NCBI RefSeq assembly: GCF_016863395.1
Contig: NZ_BOOU01000049.1
Coordinates: forward strand, 1-64,000
From: Sphaerisporangium rufum
GTDB taxonomy: Bacteria > Actinomycetota > Actinomycetes > Streptosporangiales > Streptosporangiaceae
Direction of reading: 5' to 3'
Length of the DNA: 64,000 nt
The notes beneath the pieces were generated by a model, which saw only the letters and a list, made by a program, of their open reading frames with translations, ran no database searches and was not told the origin of the DNA. Numbering within the stretch: position 1 is the stretch's first letter; each line of letters opens with the position of its first letter. The translations under genes and the position numbers were made by a program. Positions 31,668-38,989 of the stretch are shown here, one piece after another.

Positions 31668-32834
31668 TCAGCCGGCCAGCCGCACCAGCTCCTCCGCCAC
31701 CGCCGCCACGTTGGACAGTGCGTCCCCACAGGTGGCGGCGGGGGCCAGCGGCCGTGACCGGCCGGCGCCGACGACCGCGAGCCGGAACACGTCCGGCGGG
31801 CCGTTCCCGTACAGCGTCGAGGTAATCATGCCGAAGCCGGGGCTGGATCTCAGCGAAACGAGGTCCCGCCAGCCGGCTCCGTGCAGCACGAAACCGGCCA
31901 GCCCCAGCCAGCCGAGGGCGAGTTCCAGCCGGCGCGCCGGCAGCAGGCGATCGCGGGGGCCGCCGCCGGGGCCGTCCAGCGCGCAGCTGAACGCGCCGGC
32001 CGGCAGGTCGGTGACGATCGTGGCGTCCAGCTCGCGCAGGTAGCAGCGCAGGTAGGCGGCCGACAGGAACATCGCCACGGTGTTCGCCACCTGCGGCGGC
32101 ACCGGGCCGGGCAGCGCCGCCTGCACGAACCGCCGGACGAACGCCCGGCCCGCCAGCCGGTCCGGGACCCGGGCCAGCACGGTCTCCGCCCGCCGGTAGG
32201 GCAGGCCCCAGCCGCGCGCCGCCGCGCGGACCACGCCGGCCAGCGCGCCGCCCGGCACCAGCGCCGCCCGCCACTGGCCGGCGATGTCGTCGGCCGTCGG
32301 GCCGCCCGGCCGGGGATGCCAGGCCGGTTCCGGTGCCGCCGTCGGCGGGCGGGGCGCCGCGTACGGGTTGACCGGATCACCGTGGTACTCGCGGGCCTTC
32401 AGCTCCCGGAACGCCTCCGGCTCGGCCACCGCCGAGGTGTGGCGCACCAGGCCGTCGTGCACCAGCGGCGCCACCGCGCGCAGATATGCCGGGAACCACG
32501 GCAGCTCGAACAGGTAGGACGACGGGAACAGCAGCGGGGCGTCGGTCAGCAGCACCGCCAGCCGGGTGGCGCGCAGCGTCTGGGCGGCGGTCTGTCCGGT
32601 GTCGGCGGCCACGCGGTAGCAGGCGAGGATCTCCGGGTTGGCGTACTGGACGAAGATCGGCCGCTCCCGATGGTGCCCGGCGCCGGCCGGACCGGGCTCC
32701 GGGACCGGGCACAGGTGGACGTGCAGATCGCGCCCCGCGGTGTAGGCGTCCCGCCGCGCCGTCACCCGCTGCACTCTCGCGGGACGCCTGTCAGGTCCGC
32801 CCGCCGCCGGCCGCGACGCGGCCTCAGCACACAT
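31668..32834 (-). CDS. Unknown protein with N-terminal AYTAGRD motif
   Basis: The 388-residue product begins with a disordered-looking 25 residues, then TARRDAYTAGRDLHVHL, the same motif that ends the protein encoded just upstream. The body (RPIFVQYANPEILACYRVA, LFPSSYLFELPWFPAYLRAVAPLVHDGLVRH, then a C-terminal half rich in Arg/Leu helices) matches no family I know. There are no membrane spans or signal. ATG 32834 overlaps the upstream gene by 11 bases. The shared motif suggests that the two proteins assemble through the same short element. A sensor or effector role in a defence-type operon is inference. Confidence 0.6.
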   Translation of the reverse strand: MCAEAASRPAAGGPDRRPARVQRVTARRDAYTAGRDLHVHLCPVPEPGPAGAGHHRERPIFVQYANPEILACYRVAADTGQTAAQTLRATRLAVLLTDAPLLFPSSYLFELPWFPAYLRAVAPLVHDGLVRHTSAVAEPEAFRELKAREYHGDPVNPYAAPRPPTAAPEPAWHPRPGGPTADDIAGQWRAALVPGGALAGVVRAAARGWGLPYRRAETVLARVPDRLAGRAFVRRFVQAALPGPVPPQVANTVAMFLSAAYLRCYLRELDATIVTDLPAGAFSCALDGPGGGPRDRLLPARRLELALGWLGLAGFVLHGAGWRDLVSLRSSPGFGMITSTLYGNGPPDVFRLAVVGAGRSRPLAPAATCGDALSNVAAVAEELVRLAG

Positions 32835-32900
32835 CGCCGGCTCCGGCGGCGGGCCGCGGCCGGACGTGCTGGTCGCGGCCGGCGGTGTAGGCGTCCCGCC
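32717..32900. repeat. 39-base direct repeats in two adjacent genes
   Basis: Segments 32717-32755 and 32862-32900 agree at 35 of 39 bases. The first lies near the start of the 388-residue gene, the second at the end of the 149-residue gene. Both encode RDAYTAGRD-xHV. The repeat is thus coding in both, 145 bases apart, and points to a local duplication or strong selection on the motif. Confidence 0.8.
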
Positions 32901-33273
32901 CGGCGGCGACCTGCTGGACGACGACGGAGCCGTCCCCGGCCGGGGGGCGCAGGTCGTCGGCGAACCGGCGCAGGTCGGCCGCCGCCGCCTCGTGTTCGGC
33001 GAGGAACGCGGCGAGCAGCAGGGCCCAGCGCAGCCGCTCTTCGGCCGCGGCCGGCCCGTCCGCGACCAGGCCGGGCGCCCCGGCGGGCTGCGGCGCGCCG
33101 AGCAGGCGGTCCTCGGTCCGGTCGAGGTGGGCGGCGACGGCGGGGTCGTCCGCGCCGTGCCGGTGCAGGATCGCGGCCAGCCGGGCCTTGGCCGCCTCCC
33201 AGCCGTCCTTTGTCACGGCCTGGACGAGGGCGGTGGCGGCGGCTGCGGCGAGGCCGGCCAGGGCGGGGTCCAT
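32824..33273 (-). CDS. Small helical protein ending in AYTAGRD motif; first gene of five-gene operon
   Basis: This 149-residue protein is mostly helical: MDPALAGLAAAAATALVQAVTKDGWEAAKARLAAIL, LDRTEDRLLGAP, ERLRWALLLAAFLAEHEAAAADLRRFAD, then GDGSVVVQQVAAGRDAYTAGRDQHVRP. Small helical proteins with such a repeated Gly-Arg-Asp tail are common in actinomycetes next to NTPases and proposed effector genes, where they are thought to act as adaptors; that link is from memory and not proven here. ATG 33273 is preceded by AAGGAG. It opens the operon with nucleotide-handling genes downstream. Confidence 0.65.
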   Translation of the reverse strand: MDPALAGLAAAAATALVQAVTKDGWEAAKARLAAILHRHGADDPAVAAHLDRTEDRLLGAPQPAGAPGLVADGPAAAEERLRWALLLAAFLAEHEAAAADLRRFADDLRPPAGDGSVVVQQVAAGRDAYTAGRDQHVRPRPAAGAGDVC

Positions 33274-33326
33274 CGCGATGCTCCTTCGCCTGCGATGATC
33301 TCCCCACGTGACGGCTGAGCCAGGCC

Positions 33327-33355
33327 AGTATGCGCCTCGGGTGGGGCCTTTTGAA
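33327..33355 (-). promoter_or_regulatory. Probable promoter of the five-gene operon
   Basis: On the minus strand TTCAAA (33355-33350) is followed after 17 bases by CATACT (33332-33327). Transcription would begin about 45-50 bases before the ATG at 33273, giving a short leader that includes AAGGAG. Confidence 0.4.
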
Positions 33356-33453
33356 GACCCAGATCCGGCTTTCTTCCCGAGATCCGCCGGCCCGCGATCC
33401 GTGGTCTTTCCCGGCCGGTACCGGCCCGGAGCCGGGTGCCCTGGCCCGCCCGC

Positions 33454-34593
33454 CTATCCGGGGCGGCCGGGATGGGCGGCGGGCGGGGTCCAGTCGCCGA
33501 GATGGGTGGCGATGGTGAGTTCCGCGGCCCGCGCGTCGTCGAGTCGCGGCCGGTTCTCCGGCACCGGGATCGCCGCGCCCGGGCCGACGTTGCGGTACTC
33601 GCCGAACCGCGCCTGCTGCCAGGGGAAACCGGCGCTCATCGCCACGTACGGCGTCGCGGTGTCCAGGCACGGCCCGATCAGGCACTCGCGCACGGTGAGC
33701 ATCGGTACCGCGGTCGGGTCGCTGCTCGGCCGCCACGGCCGGGCCAGGCCGTACGACCCGGCCGGCACGTCACCGGACAGCACGCAACGGGTCACCAGGA
33801 AGCCGTGCGGATTCGCCGCGACGGTGCTGGGGGCGAAGAAGTAGCCGTACGGCCGGAAGTCCACCTCACGCGGCAGGCCGCGCAGCACGCAGCGGTCGAG
33901 GACGGCGGTGGCCCGGCCGAACACGAAGTCCACGTCGCCCTCGATGTGGCAGCGGCGGTAGAGCTGCCGGGCGAAGGTGCCGGCGGCCCTGGTGTCGGCG
34001 TACAGGGTGTCCTGATGGCCGAGGAACCGGCAGCGGTCGAACAGCGAGCGGTCGCCCATCACCTTGGCCGCCACCGCCTGGGTGCCGGAGATGTCGGGAT
34101 GGTCGGCGCGCAGCCAGTCGTTGGCGAACGTCACGCCGGTCGCGGTGAATCCGTCCGCCTGGACGGTGACGGTGGCGCTGCCGCTGGTGCCGTAGGTGCC
34201 GCCGCCCGGCCTGGGCGTGCCGGCCGCGTTGTCGTACACGATCACCACGTCCCGGGCGTCGCCCGTGGCGCCGAGAAGGGTGAGGCCGGTCTTGGCCGCG
34301 CCGGCCAGCACCGTCTCCCGGTAGGTGCCGGCGGCGAGCACCAGGGTCCATCCCGCGGCGGGGGAGTCCGGGGTGGCGGTGACGGCCGCCTGGACGCTGG
34401 TGTGGTCGCCGCGGCCGAGCGGGTCGACATACAGCGTGCGCTCGTTCAGCCGGTCCCGCGGCGAACCGTGGCGGCCGAACGGCCGCCGCCCGGCCGCGGC
34501 GGCGGCCGGGCCGCCCCCGGTGGTGAGGGCGAGTCCGGCCAGCGCGACCGCCGAACCGGTCAGCAGCCGGCGGCGGGTGACGGGGGTGCTCAT
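33454..34593 (-). CDS. Exported pectinesterase (pectin methylesterase)
   Basis: The 379-residue enzyme begins with a Tat signal (TRRRLLTGSAVALAGLALTTGG). The mature part is a parallel beta-helix with the family motifs TLYVDPLGRGDHTSVQAAV, FLGHQDTLYAD (first catalytic Asp), GDVDFVFGRATAV (second Asp) and LARPWRP (substrate Arg, usually LGRPW). It removes methyl esters from pectin outside the cell. ATG 34593 has GGAGCG as ribosome site. It is monocistronic. No other pectin genes lie nearby, but it fits a plant-debris lifestyle with the chitin-binding gene and the CebR-type site. Confidence 0.92.
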   Translation of the reverse strand: MSTPVTRRRLLTGSAVALAGLALTTGGGPAAAAAGRRPFGRHGSPRDRLNERTLYVDPLGRGDHTSVQAAVTATPDSPAAGWTLVLAAGTYRETVLAGAAKTGLTLLGATGDARDVVIVYDNAAGTPRPGGGTYGTSGSATVTVQADGFTATGVTFANDWLRADHPDISGTQAVAAKVMGDRSLFDRCRFLGHQDTLYADTRAAGTFARQLYRRCHIEGDVDFVFGRATAVLDRCVLRGLPREVDFRPYGYFFAPSTVAANPHGFLVTRCVLSGDVPAGSYGLARPWRPSSDPTAVPMLTVRECLIGPCLDTATPYVAMSAGFPWQQARFGEYRNVGPGAAIPVPENRPRLDDARAAELTIATHLGDWTPPAAHPGRPG

Positions 34594-34605
34594 GGGCGCT
34601 CCGTG

Positions 34606-34615
34606 CACATATGTG
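34606..34615. promoter_or_regulatory. Palindrome CACATATGTG in pectinesterase leader
   Basis: A perfect 10-base palindrome lies about 13 bases upstream of the pectinesterase ATG. Its position suits a repressor site or a leader hairpin. It is short, so the chance level is not negligible. Confidence 0.3.
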
Positions 34616-34854
34616 AACAGCTTCCATGTATCAGGACACCCCCGGAAGGTAGGCCCGCGCCGCAGCCCTGTCAACCGCCCGGGCGCCGGTGGACAGGGCC
34701 TGCGGCGGCGCCCGCCGGCCCGGCGGCGATCGGCCCGGCCACGGCCGGTCCGCCGCGATCGGCCCGATCACGACCGGCCGGGGGCCGCCGGCCGGGTGGA
34801 ACGGGCGGCCGCGGCCGGGCCGGCGGCTCACCGGACGGCATCACCTGCGTCCGG

Positions 34855-35625
34855 TCACCGGGTGGCGGCGGTGCACAGCGCCTGAAACCGGTCGAGCAAC
34901 TTCTGGTCCCCGGCCTGGCGTACCGCCTCGTCGCCGGCCCGGTTCCACAACCACAGCAGCATGGCCTGCGGCTCGCCGGTCACCACCGCCTCGCCGTCGA
35001 ATCCGCTGGCCGCCTCGGTCACCACCACCCCGGACGGCGTGGCGGTGACCGTCCAGGCATGGTGCCCGGCCGCCACCGCGACCGGCCGGGCGTCCGGAAC
35101 GTCGAGCAGCGCGCCGAAGTCCTCCCGCCACCGGACGCTGCCGTACCCCATCATGATCTTGAGGATCTCGTCCACCCCGTCCACCGCGACGTCCTCCGGG
35201 ACCGGGGAAACCGGACGCCCCGCGGCCAGCTCGGCGTCCACCCGGTGGATCAGCGTCTCGTGCGCCATCCGGCGGATCCAGAAGCCGACCGTCTGGTCCG
35301 GCTCGTACCAGGAGGCGGCGTGGTCGGCCGGCCGGTGCCCGTCGAGCTGCGCGAGCAGGCCGGCGTACGCGGCGTCCAGCGCGGCCAGGTCCACCGCACC
35401 CTTCGGATCGGGATCGGCGCCGGCCGGCGGCCACGGGTCGGGGAACGCGCCGAGCCGGATGCACTCGGTCTTGTGCAGGTAGACATAGGTGACGTGCAGG
35501 GCGAGTTCCGCGACGGTCCATCCCGGACACGGCGGCACCGGCGCGTCCGGGCCGGTCGCGGCCAGCGCGGACCGGAGCAGGGTGAAGTCGTCGTCGAGGC
35601 TGCCACGAAGGCGTGCGAGGTTCAT
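34855..35625 (-). CDS. Maleylpyruvate isomerase / DinB-fold protein, mycothiol-type
   Basis: This 256-residue protein has the actinobacterial DinB-like four-helix fold: MNLARLRGSLDDDFTLLRSAL, PVPPCPGWTVAELALHVTYVYLHK, and WIRRMAHETLIHRVDAELAAG with the His/Glu/His pattern of a metal site. A C-terminal domain (residues about 160-250, TATPSGVVVTEAASGFDGEAVVTGEPQAMLLWLWNR shortened here to its key parts) resembles the SCP2-like half often fused to it. Family members can use mycothiol as cofactor; many have unknown substrates. ATG 35625 overlaps no neighbour. Confidence 0.85.
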   Translation of the reverse strand: MNLARLRGSLDDDFTLLRSALAATGPDAPVPPCPGWTVAELALHVTYVYLHKTECIRLGAFPDPWPPAGADPDPKGAVDLAALDAAYAGLLAQLDGHRPADHAASWYEPDQTVGFWIRRMAHETLIHRVDAELAAGRPVSPVPEDVAVDGVDEILKIMMGYGSVRWREDFGALLDVPDARPVAVAAGHHAWTVTATPSGVVVTEAASGFDGEAVVTGEPQAMLLWLWNRAGDEAVRQAGDQKLLDRFQALCTAATR

Positions 35626-35738
35626 GACCGGCTATCGAAACAGCCCGCACGCACCCCCGCACCTCGTTTTCCCCGGTGACAGGCCGGGCGACTTCACCCG
35701 GTACGCCACACGGCGCTCCCGGACGTCCCGCCGCCCGG

Positions 35739-36125
35739 TCAGCCGTCCGGGGTGAACAGCCCCTGCACGCCGACGATGATCGCGATGATCCCGAAGATCG
35801 CGAGCAGCAGGCGCGGGCCGGTGGCGTCCGGAGTGTCCTCGCGCGGTGCGGGCCGTCCGGTCAGCCGGTCCCACAGCAGCGCCAGCCCCACTCCGATGCC
35901 CACCACCTCGAAGTGGAACACGTGGGGCCCGGAGGTCAGGTGGACGATGAGGTGGTATCCGGCGGTCACCAGCGCGACGACCCCCACCACCCAGCCGAAC
36001 GGCGCGACGCGCCCGGCGACCCGGCCGATCTCGCCGCCGGCGCGCGGTATGGCGCGCAGCAGCGGAAGGGCGAGTAAGAAGCCGCCCACGATGTTGGCCA
36101 GGTCGAGCAGCAAAGCCATGATCAT
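35739..36125 (-). CDS. Small four-helix membrane protein, function unknown
   Basis: The 128-residue protein has four predicted membrane helices: LLLDLANIVGGFLLALPLL, FGWVVGVVALVTAGYHLIVHL, VVGIGVGLALLW and LLLAIFGIIAIIVGVQGLF. A cytosolic loop GRPAPREDTPDATGP sits between helices 3 and 4. ATG 36125 is used here; ATG 36119 is an equal alternative because neither has a strong ribosome site. I do not recognise the family. The gene stands alone between two short gaps. Confidence 0.6.
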   Translation of the reverse strand: MIMALLLDLANIVGGFLLALPLLRAIPRAGGEIGRVAGRVAPFGWVVGVVALVTAGYHLIVHLTSGPHVFHFEVVGIGVGLALLWDRLTGRPAPREDTPDATGPRLLLAIFGIIAIIVGVQGLFTPDG

Positions 36126-36374
36126 AGGGTGTCGCTCTGCCCCGAATCGGCCCGATGAGACGTTGCGCGCGGGCCGCGCCGGCCGGCCCTCCGATGCGGC
36201 CTGCCCTCGTGGCCGGAGGGCCCGGCTACCGGACCGTGGCCGGGCAAGCCGCCACAAGGCCGCCGCGGGGCGGCCACCGGGCGACCGCCTGAAAGCGAAC
36301 GGCCGGTCCGTCTGATGGCCGGCGGCGGCCTCGGGTCGATCGGCGGGAACGGGCCGAGCGGGGACCCGCCCAGG

Positions 36375-36728
36375 TCACGTCGCGGACGGCGAGTCCAGGT
36401 AGCCGGCGGCGACCTTCTTCGGCACGCACATCCGCCAGGCGTCCACCACCAGCTCGCGCAGCTCGGTCTCGTCCAGCTCGGCCAGCCGGGCACGCACCCA
36501 GTTGTACCGCTCGTCGGAGGGCCGGGGCATCAGGAACCGGACCGGGTCGGCGGTGACCAGCGCGGCCCGCTCCTCCTTGGGGAACGCGAAGCCCATCAGG
36601 GTCTCGTCGGCCGAGACGGCGAGATAGACGATGCGGCCGATCCGGAAGGTGACCCGGTCGCGGACCAGCCGCTCCTCGGTGCGCGGCAGCACCGACGCGA
36701 TCCGCCGCACGTCGTCCACCGTGACCAT
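36375..36728 (-). CDS. MmcQ/YjbR-family protein (DUF419)
   Basis: The 117-residue protein has the YjbR fold sequence: TVDDVRRIASVLPRTEERLVRDRVTFRIGRIVYLAVS, FAFPKEERAALVTADPVRF, NWVRARLAELDETELRELVVDAWRMCVPKK. These small proteins have a double-wing DNA-binding-like fold, but a function is not established. ATG 36728 is set by GGAGG nine bases upstream. Confidence 0.85.
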   Translation of the reverse strand: MVTVDDVRRIASVLPRTEERLVRDRVTFRIGRIVYLAVSADETLMGFAFPKEERAALVTADPVRFLMPRPSDERYNWVRARLAELDETELRELVVDAWRMCVPKKVAAGYLDSPSAT

Positions 36729-36905
36729 CGGCCACCACCTCCACCCCGCCCGCCGGGCCGCCCCGGTCCGCTCCACCGGCTCCGAACGCTAACCCCCGCC
36801 ACCGACATTCCGGCTCGTGCCGGAGGACGTCGTCGAAATCCCGGCCGATCGGTGCGCCGGCGGCGATTCCTTTCCGGGCCCTCGGGGTCTACATAGGAGA
36901 CAGCC

Positions 36906-38012
36906 ATGCCGGACAGCGAGGTGAGCATGACGAACCGGGCGGACGACCGGCACGGGCGTGCCCGGCCCGACCAGGTTCGGCGAAGCCGGGCCACCGACGA
37001 ACCCGAGGCCGCCGGGTCGGCACACCGGGACGCCGCCCGGCCGGCGGAGCCGCCGGACCCCGCGGAGTTCAGCCGCCGCACCGAGCCCTTCCGCCGGGAA
37101 CTGCTGGCGCACTGCTACCGGATGGCGGGTTCGCTGGACGAGGCGGAGGATCTCGTTCAGGAGACCTATCTGCGCGCCTGGCGCGGCTACCCGGCCTTCG
37201 CGGGGCGCTCCTCGGTACGCGTCTGGCTGTACAAGATCGCGACGAACGCCTGTCTGAACGACCGCCGGCAACAGATCCGCCGGCCGCTGCCCTCCGGCCT
37301 GGGCGCGCCGAGCGCCGACGCCGACGTCCCGCCACGTCCGCCGGCTCCGGGGCCGGACTGGCCGCAGCCGATCCCGGACGCCCTGGTGATCTCGGAGACG
37401 GCGGATCCGGCCGACATCGTGTCCGCCAGGGAGAGCCTGCGCCTGGCGCTGATGGACGGCCTGCAGCGGTTGCCGGGCCGGCAACGGGCGGTGCTCGTCC
37501 TGCGCGACGTACTGGACTTCTCCGCCGCCGAGGTGGCCGCGATGCTCGGCGGCACGGTTCCCGCCGTCAAGAGCCTGCTGCAGCGGGCACGCGCCGGCAT
37601 GAACGCCGCGGGGCGCCCCGGCCAGAACGCGCCGGAACCCGACGACCCCGCGGTCCGCGCGCTGTTCGAGCAGTACGTGCGGGCCTTCGAGAACGCCGAC
37701 CTGGCCGCGCTGGAGCGGGCGCTGCGCGAGGACGCCGCACTGGAGATCGTCGGCTCCCCGGCCTGGTTCTCGGGCATCGAGACGTGCCTGCGCCAGCTCG
37801 GGCGGGTCGTCGGCTCACCCGGAGACTGGCGGATGACACCGGTCCGCGCCAACGGGCAACCCGCCGCGGCGGCCTACTTCCGCGACGCCGGCGGCGGCCA
37901 TCGGGCTTTCGGCGTCGCGGTCCTCACCGTCGCCGCGGACGGCATCGTCCGCATCGTGCTGTACCGCGACCCCGAGCTATTCCCTCGCTTCGGCCTGCCA
38001 CCGGCGTGTTGA
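36906..38012 (+). CDS. ECF-type sigma-70 factor with C-terminal SnoaL-like domain
   Basis: The 368-residue sigma factor has a 55-residue charged N-terminus, region 2 (FRRELLAHCYRMAGSLDEAEDLVQETYLRAWRGYPAFAG), region 4 (LMDGLQRLPGRQRAVLVLRDVLDFSAAEVAAMLGGTVPAVKSLLQRARAGM) and a C-terminal SnoaL/NTF2-like domain (about 250-368). Such fused domains replace a separate anti-sigma factor and tune promoter binding. AGGAGACAGCC precedes ATG 36906. An esterase gene follows by 46 bases on the same strand and is the likely co-transcribed target. No anti-sigma gene is adjacent. Confidence 0.9.
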   Translation: MPDSEVSMTNRADDRHGRARPDQVRRSRATDEPEAAGSAHRDAARPAEPPDPAEFSRRTEPFRRELLAHCYRMAGSLDEAEDLVQETYLRAWRGYPAFAGRSSVRVWLYKIATNACLNDRRQQIRRPLPSGLGAPSADADVPPRPPAPGPDWPQPIPDALVISETADPADIVSARESLRLALMDGLQRLPGRQRAVLVLRDVLDFSAAEVAAMLGGTVPAVKSLLQRARAGMNAAGRPGQNAPEPDDPAVRALFEQYVRAFENADLAALERALREDAALEIVGSPAWFSGIETCLRQLGRVVGSPGDWRMTPVRANGQPAAAAYFRDAGGGHRAFGVAVLTVAADGIVRIVLYRDPELFPRFGLPPAC

Positions 38013-38058
38013 GCGCGGTGGCGCCGCACCGGCGCCCCCTTCCCGGAAGGATCATGAA

Positions 38059-38979
38059 ATGACCGAAACGACACTCGACTGGTTGACCGCGCACTACCGG
38101 ACCGTCAACGCGGCGTCCGCCATGGACCCGCCGATGCCGATGGCCGAGTCGCGTGACCTCAACGAACACTGGGGTGACGCCACGGCCGAACCTGGCGGTG
38201 TCGACTACCTCGAGGTGGACGCCGGCGGCGTGCCCGCCATGTGGGCCGCCCCGGAGGGGGCCGCAGACGACCGGGTGCTGCTCTGCGTGCACGGCGGCGG
38301 TTTCATCGCCGGTTCCATGTACACCCACCGCAAGATGTTCGGCCACCTCGCCAGGGCCGCCGGGGTGCGGGCGCTCATCGCCGGCTACCGCCTGGCCCCC
38401 GAGCACCGGCACCCGGCCCAGGTCGACGACACCACCGGTGCGTACGCCTGGTTGCTGGAACAGGGATTCCGCCCCGATCGCCTCGCCGTCGCCGGCGACT
38501 CGGCCGGCGGCGGGCTCGCCGTGCAGGCGATGCTGCACGCGCGGGACCGAGGGCTGCCCGTGGCGGCGGGTGTCATGCCGTTGTCGCCGTGGTTCGACCT
38601 GGAGAACGGCGGCGAGACCCGCACCACGAACGTCAGGACGGACGCCCTCTTCGGCGGCGAGACGCCGATGAACCTGGACTTCCTGACCTGGGCCCTGCTC
38701 GGCGAGCACGGCGACCCCACCGATCCGTCCATCAACGTGCTCTACGCGGACCTGACCGGGCTGCCGCCGATGTACATCCAGGCCGGCGGCATCGAGATGA
38801 TCCTCGATGACGGCCTCCGGCTCGCCGCGCTCGCGGAGAAGGCGGGCGTGGAGGTCACTGTGGAGATCTTCGAGGGCGAGCAGCACACCTGGCACATGGG
38901 AGCCGGCCGTTCTCCGGCCGCCGACGAGGCGATCCGGAAACTGGCCGCCTGGGTACGCCCCCGCCTGGGCCTCGGCTGA
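38059..38979 (+). CDS. Alpha/beta hydrolase fold-3 (HSL-type) esterase
   Basis: This 306-residue esterase belongs to the hormone-sensitive lipase group: oxyanion motif HGGGFIAGS, nucleophile GDSAGGG, then a C-terminal acid and histidine (EMILDDG and GEQHTWHM). ATG 38059 has GGAAGGATC as ribosome site. It follows the ECF sigma gene by 46 bases and converges with a membrane protein gene by ten. It probably hydrolyses short-chain esters in the cytoplasm. Confidence 0.9.
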   Translation: MTETTLDWLTAHYRTVNAASAMDPPMPMAESRDLNEHWGDATAEPGGVDYLEVDAGGVPAMWAAPEGAADDRVLLCVHGGGFIAGSMYTHRKMFGHLARAAGVRALIAGYRLAPEHRHPAQVDDTTGAYAWLLEQGFRPDRLAVAGDSAGGGLAVQAMLHARDRGLPVAAGVMPLSPWFDLENGGETRTTNVRTDALFGGETPMNLDFLTWALLGEHGDPTDPSINVLYADLTGLPPMYIQAGGIEMILDDGLRLAALAEKAGVEVTVEIFEGEQHTWHMGAGRSPAADEAIRKLAAWVRPRLGLG

Positions 38980-38989
38980 CGGCCCTGGC

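Noticed and set aside
29744-33273. The five-gene minus operon as part of the NRPS cluster
   Set aside because: It is convergent with the NRPS operon, has its own promoter candidate, and shows no peptide-tailoring functions.
33413-33426. GGCCGGTACCGGCC palindrome after the pectinesterase gene as terminator
   Set aside because: A perfect palindrome without loop is not a good hairpin and it has no following structure; function unclear.
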